A stretch of DNA of 64,000 nucleotides from Thalassia testudinum (GCA_037157565.1 JAZHRO010000013.1:76315501-76379500), one strand, 5' to 3'. Counted from the first letter of the stretch, positions 12,001-24,436 are shown. Notes: a model not told the origin generated them from the sequence alone. Numbers and translations are program-made.

Positions 12001-12122
12001 ATCTCTATCTCCCCGAAGTTCATTCTCAAGGGGAGGAATTTTTTATTCCATCATTCCCGTACTGTATATTCTATTTCTGACTTGATAAGAGAATATCTTT
12101 TATTTGTGGATTTAGAATGTTC

Positions 12123-12468
12123 TTAGAATTCGACAAAATGGAAAGCATTACATAGTGGATTGGATATGGCTATTTGCGTAAGTATTTGACGATTCATAAG
12201 TAAGTGCCTCTTGTATAGATCATATATGAATCTACTATAAATATAGGATAGTTCATTCTCACGAGTTACTGCATTTATTCGAGTAATCCATAAACAATGA
12301 AAATCTCCCTTTTTTCTGCCTCTATCTCCATGAGTGGAAACCAAGGCTTTCCTTTTTTGTTGAGTAATAGTTCGAGTCAGTCTCAAATGAGCCCCTCGAA
12401 AGTTTGATGCAAGTGAACGCATTTTGTTTTGATGTCTTCGAGCTATATCCTTGTTTCACTCTAACCAT
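12123..12468 (-). pseudogene. rpl20: plastid rpl20 (50S ribosomal protein L20), frameshifted
   Basis: The N-terminus begins MVRVKQGY near 12468; after a frame shift the frame reads [12 protein letters not shown], then WITRINAV and [17 protein letters not shown]. These are strong L20 signatures of the rRNA-binding protein needed for large-subunit assembly. Length is near the plastid norm of about 115-120 residues. Besides the early shift, the C-terminus diverges. The many changed codons indicate a non-functional insertion copy. Confidence 0.92.
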
Positions 12469-12540
12469 GGAGTCCAATGACACTATGATGAATAAGGAAT
12501 GGATTTCCATTCTTTTATTTAGTCATTCTTGCTTGTTCTT

Positions 12541-14689
12541 TCTCCCTATCGATTCTTACTTAACAAGCTCATCAAGATGACTTCTAGGTTTTGCTGGGCC
12601 GGTAGGAGATAGCTTCTTCCCAACCTTTGGAAGAGCAAGGCAAGCTAGGCAAGGCTTGGAGAATTAGGGTTTGAATAGCTCCACAAGGAAGTGAGTTGTA
12701 GGAGTAGGATAGGAGCAAGCTAGCTTTCATAGAGAGGGCATGAGGTTAGGGAATGGATTCAGTTTATATTATTTAAATCCATGTTATATACCCCAAACCT
12801 ATATTAATATCCTCTTCCCTGGGGAACTTCAAGTTAAGTTCAATCTATGATATTCAAAACACAAGCAACCGGGTTTTCATACTTAGGTTAGTTGTTCCCA
12901 GGTTCAAGTGTAACTAAGGAAAGGACAAGGCTTAGTATTACTCTTATTCATGGTTTGATTTACTTTACTTGAATTAAAGACAGAGTTGGGGAACTCTCTT
13001 TGAGAGAGAGACTACTCACATTGGTGATTCCCGGTAGGTTTACTTGGGGGCTAGGCTTTCTTTGATCTTGTTGTTTCATTAAGCCAATCAGCATTGTTTG
13101 TGTAATTATCTTGTGATTTCAATACTCACCTTTCAGGTAGGCAAATGAGCCCTCCCTAAATTCAATGGTCCACATATATCATTATGAATCGAGTCTTTCC
13201 ATTCTATCAAAGAATAATAAGATAATGAAATTGTGTAAACTAATTACTAATGGGAAAATCAGCTAGTCGAGGACAGATAGGATGAGGGAGGTCACAATCA
13301 CATTAATACGGTCTGGAGCCAAATTTGATTGTCTTTGAATGAAACACTATGAAAAGCAAGCTTCCATTCGTACCCCTGCCTGGCTTAGATTCAGTAGTAT
13401 GTGAAATTCCCCGGCCAAGAGCATAACCACCCATAGTGAGGTTAGATTCACAAGTTAAAAGACTACCCTCAGAAAGAATCAATCACTTCTTGGGGGAACT
13501 CCAATTCCAGACTATTCCACGGGATCACCTGCTTGACCTATTCCTTACTACACTACCCTCTTTCGGCATTGGATTGATGGAACCCTGCTAATGTGAAAAA
13601 GAACCCTCCCACTTGTACGCCCCCTCGCTGATGTGCTTACATCGGGATGCGCAGAATTAGTTAGTTCAATTACGGAGTGAACCTTATCAAAGTCAAAGAG
13701 AAGAGCCGGGGAACTCATCACTATAAACTGAAACATTTGAACTTACCACACTGAGGGAACTCTCAACTAAATCTACTTACTTGACCGGGTGCTGAAGATT
13801 CATTGGATTTGTACTACCTCCACTCTAGGGAGAATAATCAATCTCAAGCATGGTTTTGATCAATTCCTCTCGTCACAAGGGAAGCATAAGCTTCACCCCC
13901 TGGGGATGGAATATTGATATCAGGTCCAATCTCTTCCTGGGTTGGCTGATTCAGATGTGCAATTTGGGGGTTCTGGGGACCCTCTTGTACCTTCTTACAA
14001 TCCCGGCCTGGAACATCACTTCAACCCTTCTGCTTATCTCAACTCCGCTTAGCTCAACTCCTATTCATCTTTTTGTGTAGACTCCCCGGAATCAGCCTCT
14101 CAAGTCTTTGCTTGAAAACCATTGATCTGATACAAGGTAGTTTAGACGGGTTCAAGTGTATCAGTGTCTAGTCTTTCTTTAACCGGGGAGAAGTGAAAGT
14201 AAAGTTCATAGGGGCCCAGGTTTTTAGGAGTAAGGTCTTTAACTGGTATAAGAAAGTGCTTTGATTTTGCCCGGTTTGCTTCCCAACTTTCATAATATCT
14301 GTCACACCCCGGGAGCTTAGTGGTTGAAAGGTGAACTACTCCTGATCTCTTCCATTCATATTGTATCCCTCAACTCCATAGATAGACCAATTATTCACTC
14401 TCTGCCTAGGAGTTTGAATTGTGGGGTTTACAATGGATTACCCGCAGGTACTGGGAACTTGAGTGACCATTCATAGGGGGGAAGGGACGGGGAAGTGGTG
14501 TTGATTTATGTTTATACTATCCTTTTTTTAAAGTAAAGTAAAGTCAAGTCAAGTAGCACATCCCAGAAACGAAGTTAATAGCATTATTTATACTCCACTT
14601 TTGTGCGTTGTTTCCCTTAGTTAAGATGAGTGGAACAAGGGAGGGATGAGTGATAATTAATATACTCCACTTCTGTCACACCCCAGTTA
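12541..14689. other. organelle-like spacer, no gene recognised
   Basis: This has the same character as 6556-9780. It contains a 75-base segment (12751-12825) that recurs inverted at 39061-39136, and a 36-base segment (13165-13200) that recurs directly at 37859-37895. No rRNA, tRNA or coding homology is evident. Confidence 0.4.
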
Positions 14690-14859
14690 ATCTTTCCTGG
14701 TATTTGTCTATAATAAATAAGACCAATAAGGTTAAGCTTTCACCTCTTTTTTATGGGGTTGATTGAAAAAAGACGAATAACCTTTATAAGAAGCTTATAA
14801 GAATAATTGAATTCTTCTTCTCGGTCCTTTAATGAATCTTCCCGATCTTTGTCTAGAAT
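14690..14859 (+). repeat. large inverted repeat, left copy, first part
   Basis: This part matches the reverse complement of about 36790-36950, including the phrases agaagcttataagaataattgaatt and cctttaatgaatctt. It ends in the target duplication agaat (14855-14859) before the LTR. The copy continues at 17502. Confidence 0.85.
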
Positions 14860-17501
14860 TGTAACGACCCGGTTCCCGAGTCCCTACGAGACACGAGAAC
14901 CGGACCGACTCGACTAATCCCAAGACCTAGTCGTCCAACGAGGAAGTAACCAAAAGACAGTAAAATAAACCACATTCAGCATGAATATAACTAACAGTAA
15001 GAAAGTACAGCAGTAAGGAAAGAAACTACTACAGTAGGTACCACCACAACAGTAGAACAACATTTATCATATAACAAGAACTGCAGGTAAAGAAGGTACA
15101 GCGGAAACAAAAACTACTCACTAGAATAGAAACAAAATAGGTACAAAAGACTGTGGTAAACTCTACTGGACCCTACTCGGCTCAGCGTCCTCTGCAGCCG
15201 CCGACCCTGGCAGCTCAACACCTGGTCCTGAAAAAAGTAACGAGTGTAACACGTCAGCAAAACGCTGAGTAGAGTGGCAAACTAACTAAAGGCAACAGTA
15301 GAGTGTACAGTAGCTGTTATGCTCTATTACTTCCTTTATTCACATCTTTCAATTTTCTCACTATTTCATTTATTTCTCAGATCCTTTACTTGATCTCGAA
15401 TGTCCTCGTGGGAACGATCTTGATTGCAGTCTTTTCCAAAAGTAGAAGTAGCACGTGGTGCTCTCCTGGCCGGGAGAGTCCCCCATGGTGATCCTACCCT
15501 CAGTCAACCACCCCAAGGTCACTGACAGACGTAACGGTGACTACGGCACGAGCGATAAACGCACAGGTAGCTAGCCCGCACTGGCACGCGGTCAGTCGTT
15601 TCCGTTAACGGGTGCGCCCAAAGCACAGCACGGAACCAGGGCAGAGCCCTCTCAGTAACAAGGGTCCACCCCTCCACAGTAACCAAATCGGGGCCTTGCC
15701 CCTCCACAGTCTGCGCACCCTCGCCTGACTACCTTGGTTTGCCCTAGTGGGCCTAACAAGTCGGTGAAGGAGGCTAGCAGGACCCCGGGGCCCGTGGGGT
15801 AGCTAGTACTCTCCTAACACTAGTAGCTCTCCTCGGTACTACGTACACGAGGGCCAACAAGTCGGTACAGAGCGGCCAATCCTAACCCCGGGTCCCTGGG
15901 GTGGCTGGCCCCACTCTGCACTAAACAGGTACAGGTACTTCCCTTGGTACTGCGTACCCAAGAGACAGTACAAACTACATCTCAGTTCCATTCCTTTTTC
16001 TTTCCAGGAGTTCCACTCCTAATTCCCCGTAGGGTTCCAGCTCTTTATCTCAGAACATTATATGTTTCACTTTCCAGTTTCACGTTCTCACAATCCATGA
16101 TCTCAATCATGTTTCTTTATTCATAACAGGCAGTTGTTAATTCAATTTACAGGCAGCTTTATATTCCTTTCCATTTTTCCAAGACTGCAGTATTACACAT
16201 TCCACTAGTTTTTCCATCCTAGGGTTCATGCCACATCCTAGGATCTAGCATACAACTAGTTTTCCAGCCCTAGGATTCATGCATCACCTAGGAGCTATCA
16301 TTCCATACATTTCTCATTCCTAGGATTCATGTAATGTCCTAGATTCTAGTTATGGTTCCATACTTTAACAGATTTTAATAATAAACTTAAGCCACTCTAC
16401 CAGGTACAACGGGAGTAATGGGGGCGTGATCGGGAATCCCGCGTGCCTCCGTGACTCTCAAGACTGCAACTGAACGAGGTCCTATCACAAGGATCAAACA
16501 CAAGGAGTGTCTCAAAACAGTGTATAGCTACTGTAGACGGGTAGAGGAATTAATTCTGAAAAGAACGCAACTCGAATCGCGGAAAACGGAGCCCGAACGG
16601 GCCCTAAACGGGTCGAAAAAGACGATACTGTGCAAAATCAGACGTCTGGAACTTCTTCCAGACGTCTTAAACAATGGATCAGAGAATTACCTATTCAGCG
16701 TGGTTTCCCAGACATCCAGAAGTCTGCGGGGACGTCTGTCCTAGCTCCCAGACGTCCGATGGTCACCCCGGACGTCTGGAGGTCACTCCCGCCGCCTGGT
16801 ACAACTTCCAGACGTCTGATTCGCAAAGGATGGCGAATCAGCGAACCTGCGCACAGCCAACTCCCTCCCTTAGTACGGTCGGTCGACAGGAAGGAAGAAG
16901 AAAGAGGAATACACACCTTTCAGACGTCGGTATGAGCTACCAGACGTCGTCCTCGCCGTTTGCCTATCAACCCAGACGTCTGATTCTGGAAATTTTTCCA
17001 GAATCAGGGCGCTACTCGGCCTTCGCTTGCGACGCCGCCCGCGTCGCACCTCGCGCGCCTGCTGCTCAGACTGCAGCAGGTCCCTCTCCGCGTCGTTCCG
17101 CGCCCCCTGCACCCTCCGCCGGCCGGCCAAGCCGCTCCGGCGAGCTCGCCCTCACGGCAGAGCTCTGCTCTCGCACGCTGCACCTCCTCCGCGCTCACTG
17201 CAGCCGCCGCTGCTACCCTCGCGCTCGCGCTCACGCTCTGGCTGAAGGAGAAGGGAAGGGAGACGGTGGTGACGGAGTGAGGGGAGGCGCGCTCTTTTAA
17301 GGCCACGCGAGGTGGAGGGAGAGGCGCGGCAGAGCGTCTGCAGCCGCAGAGAATATCGGATATTCCCGGGCCTACGCGCTGAGGCGCGCAGACGAAGATT
17401 CGTGCCAGAAAAATTGATTTCCAGACGTCTGGAAACGATCCCAGATGTCTGGCCCACCTCCCAGACGTCTTAAAAGACGTCTGGGGCACGCGCTCGTTAC
17501 A
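14860..17501 (+). mobile_element. solo LTR, long-LTR gypsy-type family, with AGAAT target duplication
   Basis: It starts TGTAACGACCCGG and ends CGTTACA, giving inverted termini TGTAACGA/TCGTTACA, and is flanked by agaat at 14855-14859 and 17502-17506. The interrupted host sequence is found uninterrupted, inverted, near 36790, so the boundaries are confirmed inside the window. At 2642 bp it is long. GTAACGACCC starts and multi-kilobase LTRs are usual in plant chromovirus-type Ty3/gypsy elements, but no internal domain is present to prove the clade. A second copy lies inverted at 22120-24436. The 3' third carries many CAGACGTCTG motifs and a CpG-rich block (about 16990-17360). Confidence 0.9.
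16635..17485 (+). repeat. array of degenerate CAGACGTCTG palindromes within the solo LTR
   Basis: About a dozen dispersed copies of (C)AGACGTCT(G) or one-base variants lie between about 16635 and 17485, for example near 16640, 16660, 16808, 16975, 17421, 17461 and 17474, with irregular spacing. The same motif recurs in the unrelated LTRs at 43939 and 56273. Confidence 0.85.
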
Positions 17502-18113
17502 AGAATCCATATATATTTTCACCTCTTTTTTACGGGGTTGATTGAAAAAAGTCTAATTCCATTCTATTTTCCCCTTATAAGTAAGCTTTCACCTCTTTTT
17601 TACGGGGTTGAGTGAAAAAGGACTAATTACATTATGTTTACCTTCACGAAGTAAACATGACCCTCTTTTTTACAGGGTTTAGTGAAGTGAACACTTGAAT
17701 GCTACTAACGTTAGGTGCCACGCCCTAAGCTTGGTATCTAACTGGTGAGGAAGGGTTCTTTGGAATCAGTATTAATGTAGTCTTTCTTCTTTCAATCCCG
17801 ATCTCATTCAATTGTTGCAACTAAGTTTTTTGATTTAATGTGGTTTTTTTCTTTTGTAAGGGTATGTCTGTAGATAAATACCCTATTCCACAGTTTGATA
17901 GATGATTTGATTGATGAATTCATCCTCATTTGGTGATTTCTCCCGTGTCGGTGTTTGGGTAGGGTGGTTGTGAAGTCAAAGTAGGAGGGGTCAAAATACC
18001 CTTACTCTTTACTTACCCAGGGTTTCGTTCAAACTGATATACTACTCAAAAGTAAAGGGTTAAACTCAATCAATCCTAGGCTGATACCTATATATCTATC
18101 TATTAAACTCGGG
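17502..18113 (+). repeat. large inverted repeat, left copy, second part
   Basis: The part from about 17640 to 18113 matches the reverse complement of 25191-25655 over nearly its whole length. The part before that matches the reverse complement of 36719-36790. It includes several tandem copies of a unit resembling ttcacctcttttttacgggg near 17519, 17588 and 17660, with another at 14741. Confidence 0.88.
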
Positions 18114-21100
18114 ATCAAGTCTATAGAATTACAACACTGATTGACTTAAGCAACAAACCCAGGGGCGGAAATCAGACTAAACTAATTGCCTTTAGCCAAC
18201 GCTTTTGGCTTTAAAACAATATAATTATACATCAACACTCGAACTGGGGTCTTCTCAAAAAGAAAACCCGAACTGGGGCCCCTATCGTCCTATTCATCAG
18301 GTTAGGAAGGAGAAAGAACTTGATCCCCGCTAAGTCAACATTACCCTAGCTCTTTCATGGAGGAATTCCTAGCTCGATGCACAATTAGGGAATCAAACTA
18401 ATGCCCCGGAACCCCTTACTTAACCTGACTTCCCTTTTAGTAGTTCGCTGTTTCCCTTAAGAAATTACCCGAACTACCAAACTCCTTCGATTGTTTTGCT
18501 TAGTCTTGTCCTATGTATTACTTGAGGACTACTCCCTTGCTAGTAAAGAAAGCCTGCTTAATTAGGGAATCAACCTATGGGTAAACCCCATCAGATTCAG
18601 TGTATCAATTCCTTGAGGCCCACTCGAGTAAAGCCAGTAGAAGGATGGCTTGGAACATCAATAATATAATCAAACCCAAGGAAACAGACAAAGCTAGCTT
18701 GATTGATACCTCATTCCGGGACGGGTAATTTAACAAATATATTCTAAGCGGAGACCGAAAGTGAAGAGCTTTTTTGTGTTTCACCAATGTGAGTAGTAGT
18801 CTCTAAGTTGGCACTCCACCCTGGAATGAGTGAATGAAGTGGTGGGGTAGGGGAATGGATTGATTAAGGAGGGTCATTTATGAATGGAATCCACTATTAT
18901 GCACATGGGTCACCTAGTTGACGCTTGGGCCTTTGATGCTTGCCCGGCTAGGTCAATTCAATAATAATAGATTCATAATCTATTTCATAGTGGTTAAAGT
19001 CAACTATGAATTCACTAATCTTCTGCTTGGGGAATAACTCCATTACTTTACTGCCTGGGGATTGGATTCACCAAGCTGATGCTCCAAATTCCAATCAAAG
19101 AGGAAGCAAGTGGCAGGGAAATAAGCATAACTCACTCCTTGCCTGAGAAGTCAAAGCATGATTGCATGGGGTGAGAACTGTTAGACTCTTGACTTTCCTT
19201 GATTGAATTATTAAAGTATAATAACCCATAGCTTGTTGTAGTAGGAAGTCTTCTATGGAGAGGTCACTCCCTCGCTTCTCAAAAGTAAAGAGAGCATTCT
19301 ACCCTTTTGAGTTGAGCAGGGGTCAGGTGCTTAGATGAGGTGGGTTTGAAGGGGAGGGATTGGGTCAACCAGTTGATTCATATGTTTGTTCAATCCTTGA
19401 GTAAGCATCAAAATTGTGTGACAACAGGGAATTGATCCATCTTAATAGAAGGGAAGTAAATCAAAGGAATCACTTTTAGGGAGTGAGGTTGGCCTCTCAG
19501 CAGGATCAGAGATTAGAGCTTTCTCCACCCATTAGTAATAACAATTCTTTTGACTCACCTACTATTTGTTGATTTCAGCAAGAGTGAAAGGTCGATGTAG
19601 TAAAGTGGTTGATTCTTTCTTGAATCCAAGCCTTGAATCGACGAGTTTAGTGAACACTTTAAGACTAAGCACATTGGGCTAAGATAGGGAATTGAAAAAC
19701 GCTAGGAACTTCAATGTCCTAAACACACTCTTCACTTCCTCACACCCCTCAACTTCAATAAACGTTATGAACCCCTGGGTTTGATATGCTGTCAATGGGT
19801 TTGTGCCTCCCCCTAAACTGAATGAAACGTGATTCCCCCTCCCTCTGTTATTCACCCTCTAAAGACTACTTTATCACTTCACTTCATACACCTGCATTAT
19901 TTACAAAAGCACGATCAGGTAATACAAGGGAATCTCTTTGATTTCAGCAGGAGTTGCCCCAATGTATATGTTACTCTAGTAATACTTGTAATACCCAAAA
20001 GAAAGCTAAGTTCAATCAAGGTCTTTCTTTCTCACGAAGCTGCACTTCGTACACTTAACTCATTTTTTAGGAGTCGGACCCCAAGTGTAGGTATATGAGG
20101 TGGGAAGTTAGGTAAGCAGATTCAGAGTCAGAGGCCAAATTCGATCTTAAGTCTCCATCAAAGGTATCTCCGAGTCAGAGGATAACGAGTATATCATTCA
20201 CAAGGGATTCCCAACACTAGTTAGTCCGCATTTTATTTCAAGTAGGATTTAACCTAAGACTCACTACTTTATGGGGTAGTGACTCACTAGAACACAATAA
20301 GTTGAGTGTAAAGATTCTAGCTAAGATTTTGCAGGCTGGATAAGCTACGAGCACTCTGAAAACAATTATTGACTCTGGGTGGTTCACCAAAGAATTCCTA
20401 ATAAGCCATCGGTTGTTCAGCTGGGGTTACGCTTTGATGGGACTTCATTTGCGGGGGAACTCAAATCCTAAGAAGCGCTGATTTTACCAAGAAAACCCGA
20501 TAGGATAGGTCAGATTCACGAGCCACTTCCGGTGATTAGTTGGGGAGTCTCACGGATTGAAGCTGGGGAGTCTTTGTAGTTTGGGTTAGGAGTTTCAGTC
20601 AGAGCGGTTGGTATTGATGATGAGACTTTTGAGACTTTCTCAATTCACCAAATGACTGTGAACTTAGCTTTGGTTAATTACCCGAGGTTTCGATTCGAGG
20701 TGCAAATCGAGCAGGAAGAATATAATTCAACGAATCAGGCTTCCTGGAAACTACCCTATGCCCCGTTTCTTGGAGGGTTGAGTCCCATTCAATGTTCGAA
20801 CTCCGGTGCTGCTGACCTACTGGTCAAGATTGAACAAGAGCCCCAGTTGGCAGAGCTTACCTAACAGGTTGTTGTTTTAGCTAGCTTGTGGGTATGAATA
20901 ACCAAAATAAGATTACCCACTCTAGTCCAAAATACCCAAAAATTATAGGTAGGTCAAAAGAGATCTGATTGATCGAGCAAGACTCAAAGCACCTGCTGCT
21001 ACTTATACCGTACGTACTGCCGCAATTCATTATAGTAGTTACCGTCGAGTCGGGCACCTATTCTGATCAGGCAAATACCCCAACCAACAGCTGGGTCCCC

Positions 21101-21882
21101 AGGTGATGGAGTTAGTAAAGGGGCAATCCAATTACAACTAATTATGCAGAGTCTTGAAATGTCCAAGAAGTATGCTACGGGTTTTGTTTCATTAGTGTAT
21201 TACTTGGTTCCTACCTTACTACTGCGGCTATAAGGTCAACAACGTACCTTTTTTAGAAGGCAGGCCCACGGAACGCTCCCCGAACCGGCAATCAAACTAC
21301 CCTAATGGAATTGACTTCGTGAGGGATGGAATAGTAGCAAATAGCATCTCTCTGGTTGAACGAGGTCAGTCTTAGTCTGACATGAACTAAACCCACCAAG
21401 GATTCAGCAGTGAGGGCTCGGCCTTTGGTAGATCATCGGGTTCGGGGGATGGGAATCTTTGACCAAATTACCGACTAGTTGGATTGATTTGAAGAAGTGG
21501 AATGCCTGCCTCGGCTAGGGTCAGAATCAAAGCTATTTTCAGCATCCTCCGCTTCACACACTTCAAAGCTCACTTTGTACCTGCATCAAACTCATGACTT
21601 ACTTCCCTACCCCGTACAACTACGCATACTGTTCTACCAGACTCAACCTACTATTGCCCATTGGGAACCTTCTCTCACCCATGAACCATCAGACTCCTCA
21701 TAGCCCTACTACATAGTTCTCATTCATTAGTGTAAATAGGATGAACATCGCGGTTTTAGTAGTATATAGCTAGTCAAATTGTCATAGGTCCCTTGGTTCT
21801 TCTGGAATGATCAAACAAAACAGCTCTTGATCCTTCTTGAAGTAAGCGAGCATGCCCATTTTTCGAGTGACTATGATTGATG
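18114..21882. other. organelle-like spacer, no gene recognised
   Basis: No coding region, rRNA or intact tRNA was seen over 3.8 kb. The longest open frames (about 70-90 codons near 19829 and 20652) have no recognisable motif. Sequence style matches the other organelle-like spacers. A stretch at 21523-21556 repeats 9382-9416. Confidence 0.4.
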
Positions 21883-21956
21883 GGGCTTATAGTTTAATTG
21901 GTGGAAACGTACCGCTCATAACGGTGATATTGTAGGTTCGAGCCCTACTAAGCCCA
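21883..21956 (+). tRNA. trnI-CAU: tRNA with CAU anticodon, plant mitochondrial-type (trnI-CAU/trnM-CAU)
   Basis: A complete cloverleaf can be drawn: acceptor GGGCTTA pairs with TAAGCCC, the D-arm has AATTGG in its loop, the anticodon loop is CTCATAA (anticodon CAT), and the T-arm GTAGG-TTCGAGC-CCTAC is perfect, with discriminator A. From memory it matches the plant mitochondrial tRNA usually annotated as tRNA-Ile with a C34 modified to lysidine, not the plastid CAU tRNAs. In a nuclear insertion it is probably a relic, but no base change breaks it. Confidence 0.85.
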
Positions 21957-22119
21957 TCTGACCTACTTCATCAATGACTCCAATAGTCACCTGAACCACT
22001 CTCTCGGATAGCCCACTGCTTCTCTTTTGGATGTGAAAGAAGATTAAATCAGCGTATGAAATGACCCTTAACAGGGGACCCTACAAGTTTTTCCGGATCT
22101 CCGGGGTGTTTTTGGAAAT
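21957..22119. other. organelle-like spacer between tRNA and LTR
   Basis: No feature recognised; it ends at the LTR terminus. Confidence 0.4.
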
Positions 22120-24436
22120 TGTAACGCCCTTAGCTTTTGATTTTTTTTTATTCCCTATGAAAGAGCAAAACTTGTGGGGCCATTCCTACAATTTTACCAG
22201 GTCCCATTGTGATCCTAACACCCTAAACCCTACCTCACTACCCCATGAAAACCCTCCTCTCGTTTTTCGCACCTCCATTCCCACCTCAGTGGCACACCAT
22301 TTCCCGTTCCTACGAGAGAGAGTGTGAGGAGGGAAGGCACGACTCCTTTGTCTGCACGCACCCCGAGGAAAGGGGAGAAACCAACGTTCCTCCTCATCAT
22401 TTTCCACCTTGTTGGAAAATTGTGGGGGAGAGGGCACGTATGGATTCAGGGAAGGAAGTGGGAAGGAGTGATGGGCTATTTTTCCCTCCACCCTTTGCAC
22501 GCATTTCACGAGGGGGAAGGAGAGATGCAGGTGCCTCGTTAATGCCTCAGCTGCATGCCTCGCGAGGTGAGTTGAAAAGAGAGGGGTCGGTGAGAGTTCC
22601 CATGTCACACACGGCACGAGGGAAGGAGCGGGAGCACGAGCCTTCACTTAAGCCGTTGGTTCGTGTGAACCAGAGTTCATTTTTGGATCGATTCAAGGTT
22701 CAAGCGACCTCTGATTTCTGCAAGCAAGGTATCTATGTAAAGCTCTCATGATCCTCCATCTTTTAGGATCCTACTCGCATTATTTTGAGTCTATTTGGCA
22801 TTTTGGAAATCTGGTCAAAAGATACTAAACCTTGGTTTGACCTAGGCATTTTTCCCAAGGAGGATTTGACACCCATTGGAGTTGCAGCCAAGCCACCCGT
22901 GCCTCCATAGCTCACGAATCCTCGCGGTAGAGTGGCACATCTGTTTGTTTCCTTCCCATTTTATTTTAATTAATCCGTTATTATATGATCAGATTAGGCT
23001 CAACCCACTACGTGAATTTACGGTTAAATAATTATTTGTAATGCATCTGTGTAATTTTATTTCTTATGAAATTGCATGCTCTAAAGATGTATATACTTTA
23101 TATATATACCATGGATGTTCCTTTCCATTCCATTAAATTTTGGACTCGAATGATATATCCTCTTATAGTCTTACCTACATATGGGCTTGTGAATTGCCCC
23201 CTTTTAAGCATGCAAGTGTTTGTGGATGGATATATATATTATTTTATTACTGCGGTACATGGTGGAGGGATGCTTTGAGGTAACCTTGCCACCTGTTGGT
23301 GCCTGCACGAGTGGAGGGAGAGGCAAATGAAGTAAAAAAAGTCACCATACATGGCAAATGTCTGGGAAATTTATGATGGGTCAAGTGGCCAGGTATTGTT
23401 TTAGTAAGGGGATGAGTTGGTTCTTGGGTACATACGTACTGAGGAGAGCTGATCATCCTGTAGTGTAGAGAGTGAGTGACCTCCTCGGGTTGGGATCCAG
23501 GGTAGGAATGGCCTTCCTACACCGACTCCTGTTAGGCCTACAGGGCCAATCAGGATAGTCGGGCGAGGATACGCAGACTGATGAGGGGCGCGGACCTTGT
23601 TTTGTTCCGTGTTGTACTACTTAGAACGTACCCGTTAGCAGAAACGATTGATCACATGCCAGTGTGAGGTAGCCCCCCATGTGTTTATCGTGCGTGTCAT
23701 AGTCACCACTATTATACGACTATGACCCTAGGGTGGTAGACCGGGTGTAGAACAAACGCAGGGTGTTCTCTCGGTTAGGAGAGCACCACACGCACGTTTT
23801 GCATCGCGGGAAAAACTGCAGCAAGATCGTTCCGTTAGGGAACATGTAAACTAAGAGATAATGGTACCCTTTGCTAGAATATTCGAAAATACTAAACAAC
23901 TAGTACTTAGAAATAGAAACAAAATATGGAAATGTATGAAACGTTCACAATTACCTGGAATTTTTACTGCTTTTAAATTAAATTACATTTGTTGACTTTT
24001 ATGCTTGCTACTCTACTTAGCTTTTTGCTGACAACTACCACTTGTGTCCAAGTCAGGGAGGTGAGCAGCTAGTACCCTCAGCTGCAGAAGGAGCTAGGTC
24101 TAGTTGAGCCTAGCCTTGGTGGGTTTCCCTTTGTTTCTACTATAGTGTGACGTGCTTCTTCTTGTTGCAGTGAGATCCATGTCTGAACTAGAAGTTCTAC
24201 TTTTCGTCTTTCCTTGTGGTTGTGATGGCTATGTTGAGAACTTGGCTACTCTTTTGCGGCGCTATTTGTGATTATAGTCTATCGTTCAGCTTTCTGTCTT
24301 TAATTAATTTTCTAGTTATGTTGCATGCGTGGAATGGTTTTCTGTTTGGTATATTTCTCGATAGATGACTGGGTCTTGGGGTTAGTCGAGGCGATCCAAC
24401 CTTGGTTCCACATGGAGCCGAGTTCGGGTCGTAACA
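22120..24436 (-). mobile_element. second LTR of the long-LTR family, inverted, no target duplication seen
   Basis: Read on the minus strand it begins TGTTACGACCCG and ends GGCGTTACA. It shares with the 14860 copy the order GACCCAGTC-like and ctaaycccaagacc sequence, then gaacgatctt, then gtggtgctctcct. Overall divergence is high. It is 2317 bp with TG...CA ends. Flanks are gaaat and acgta, which do not match, so it may be recombinant or an old insertion with a deleted flank. It contains a CpG-rich section around 22320-22680. Confidence 0.75.

Larger units (their letters stand above)
9781..12540. other. plastid-derived insertion (NUPT-like), rearranged
   Basis: The block holds broken plastid trnP-UGG, trnW-CCA, petG and petL, then a possible rps18 end and rpl20. 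The first four are in plastid order but inverted relative to the rps18/rpl20 pair, so at least one junction lies between 10.8 and 11.9 kb. Exact ends with the flanking spacer cannot be fixed by eye. Confidence 0.75.

Noticed and set aside
16674..17300. A 208-codon open frame in the solo LTR
   Set aside because: It lies in a GC-rich block with open frames on both strands, has no domain-like pattern, and overlaps LTR sequence; composition explains it.
22245..22751. A 168-codon open frame in the inverted long-LTR copy
   Set aside because: Inside an LTR, with an overlapping long frame on the opposite strand and low-complexity residues; no conservation seen with the sister LTR's frames.
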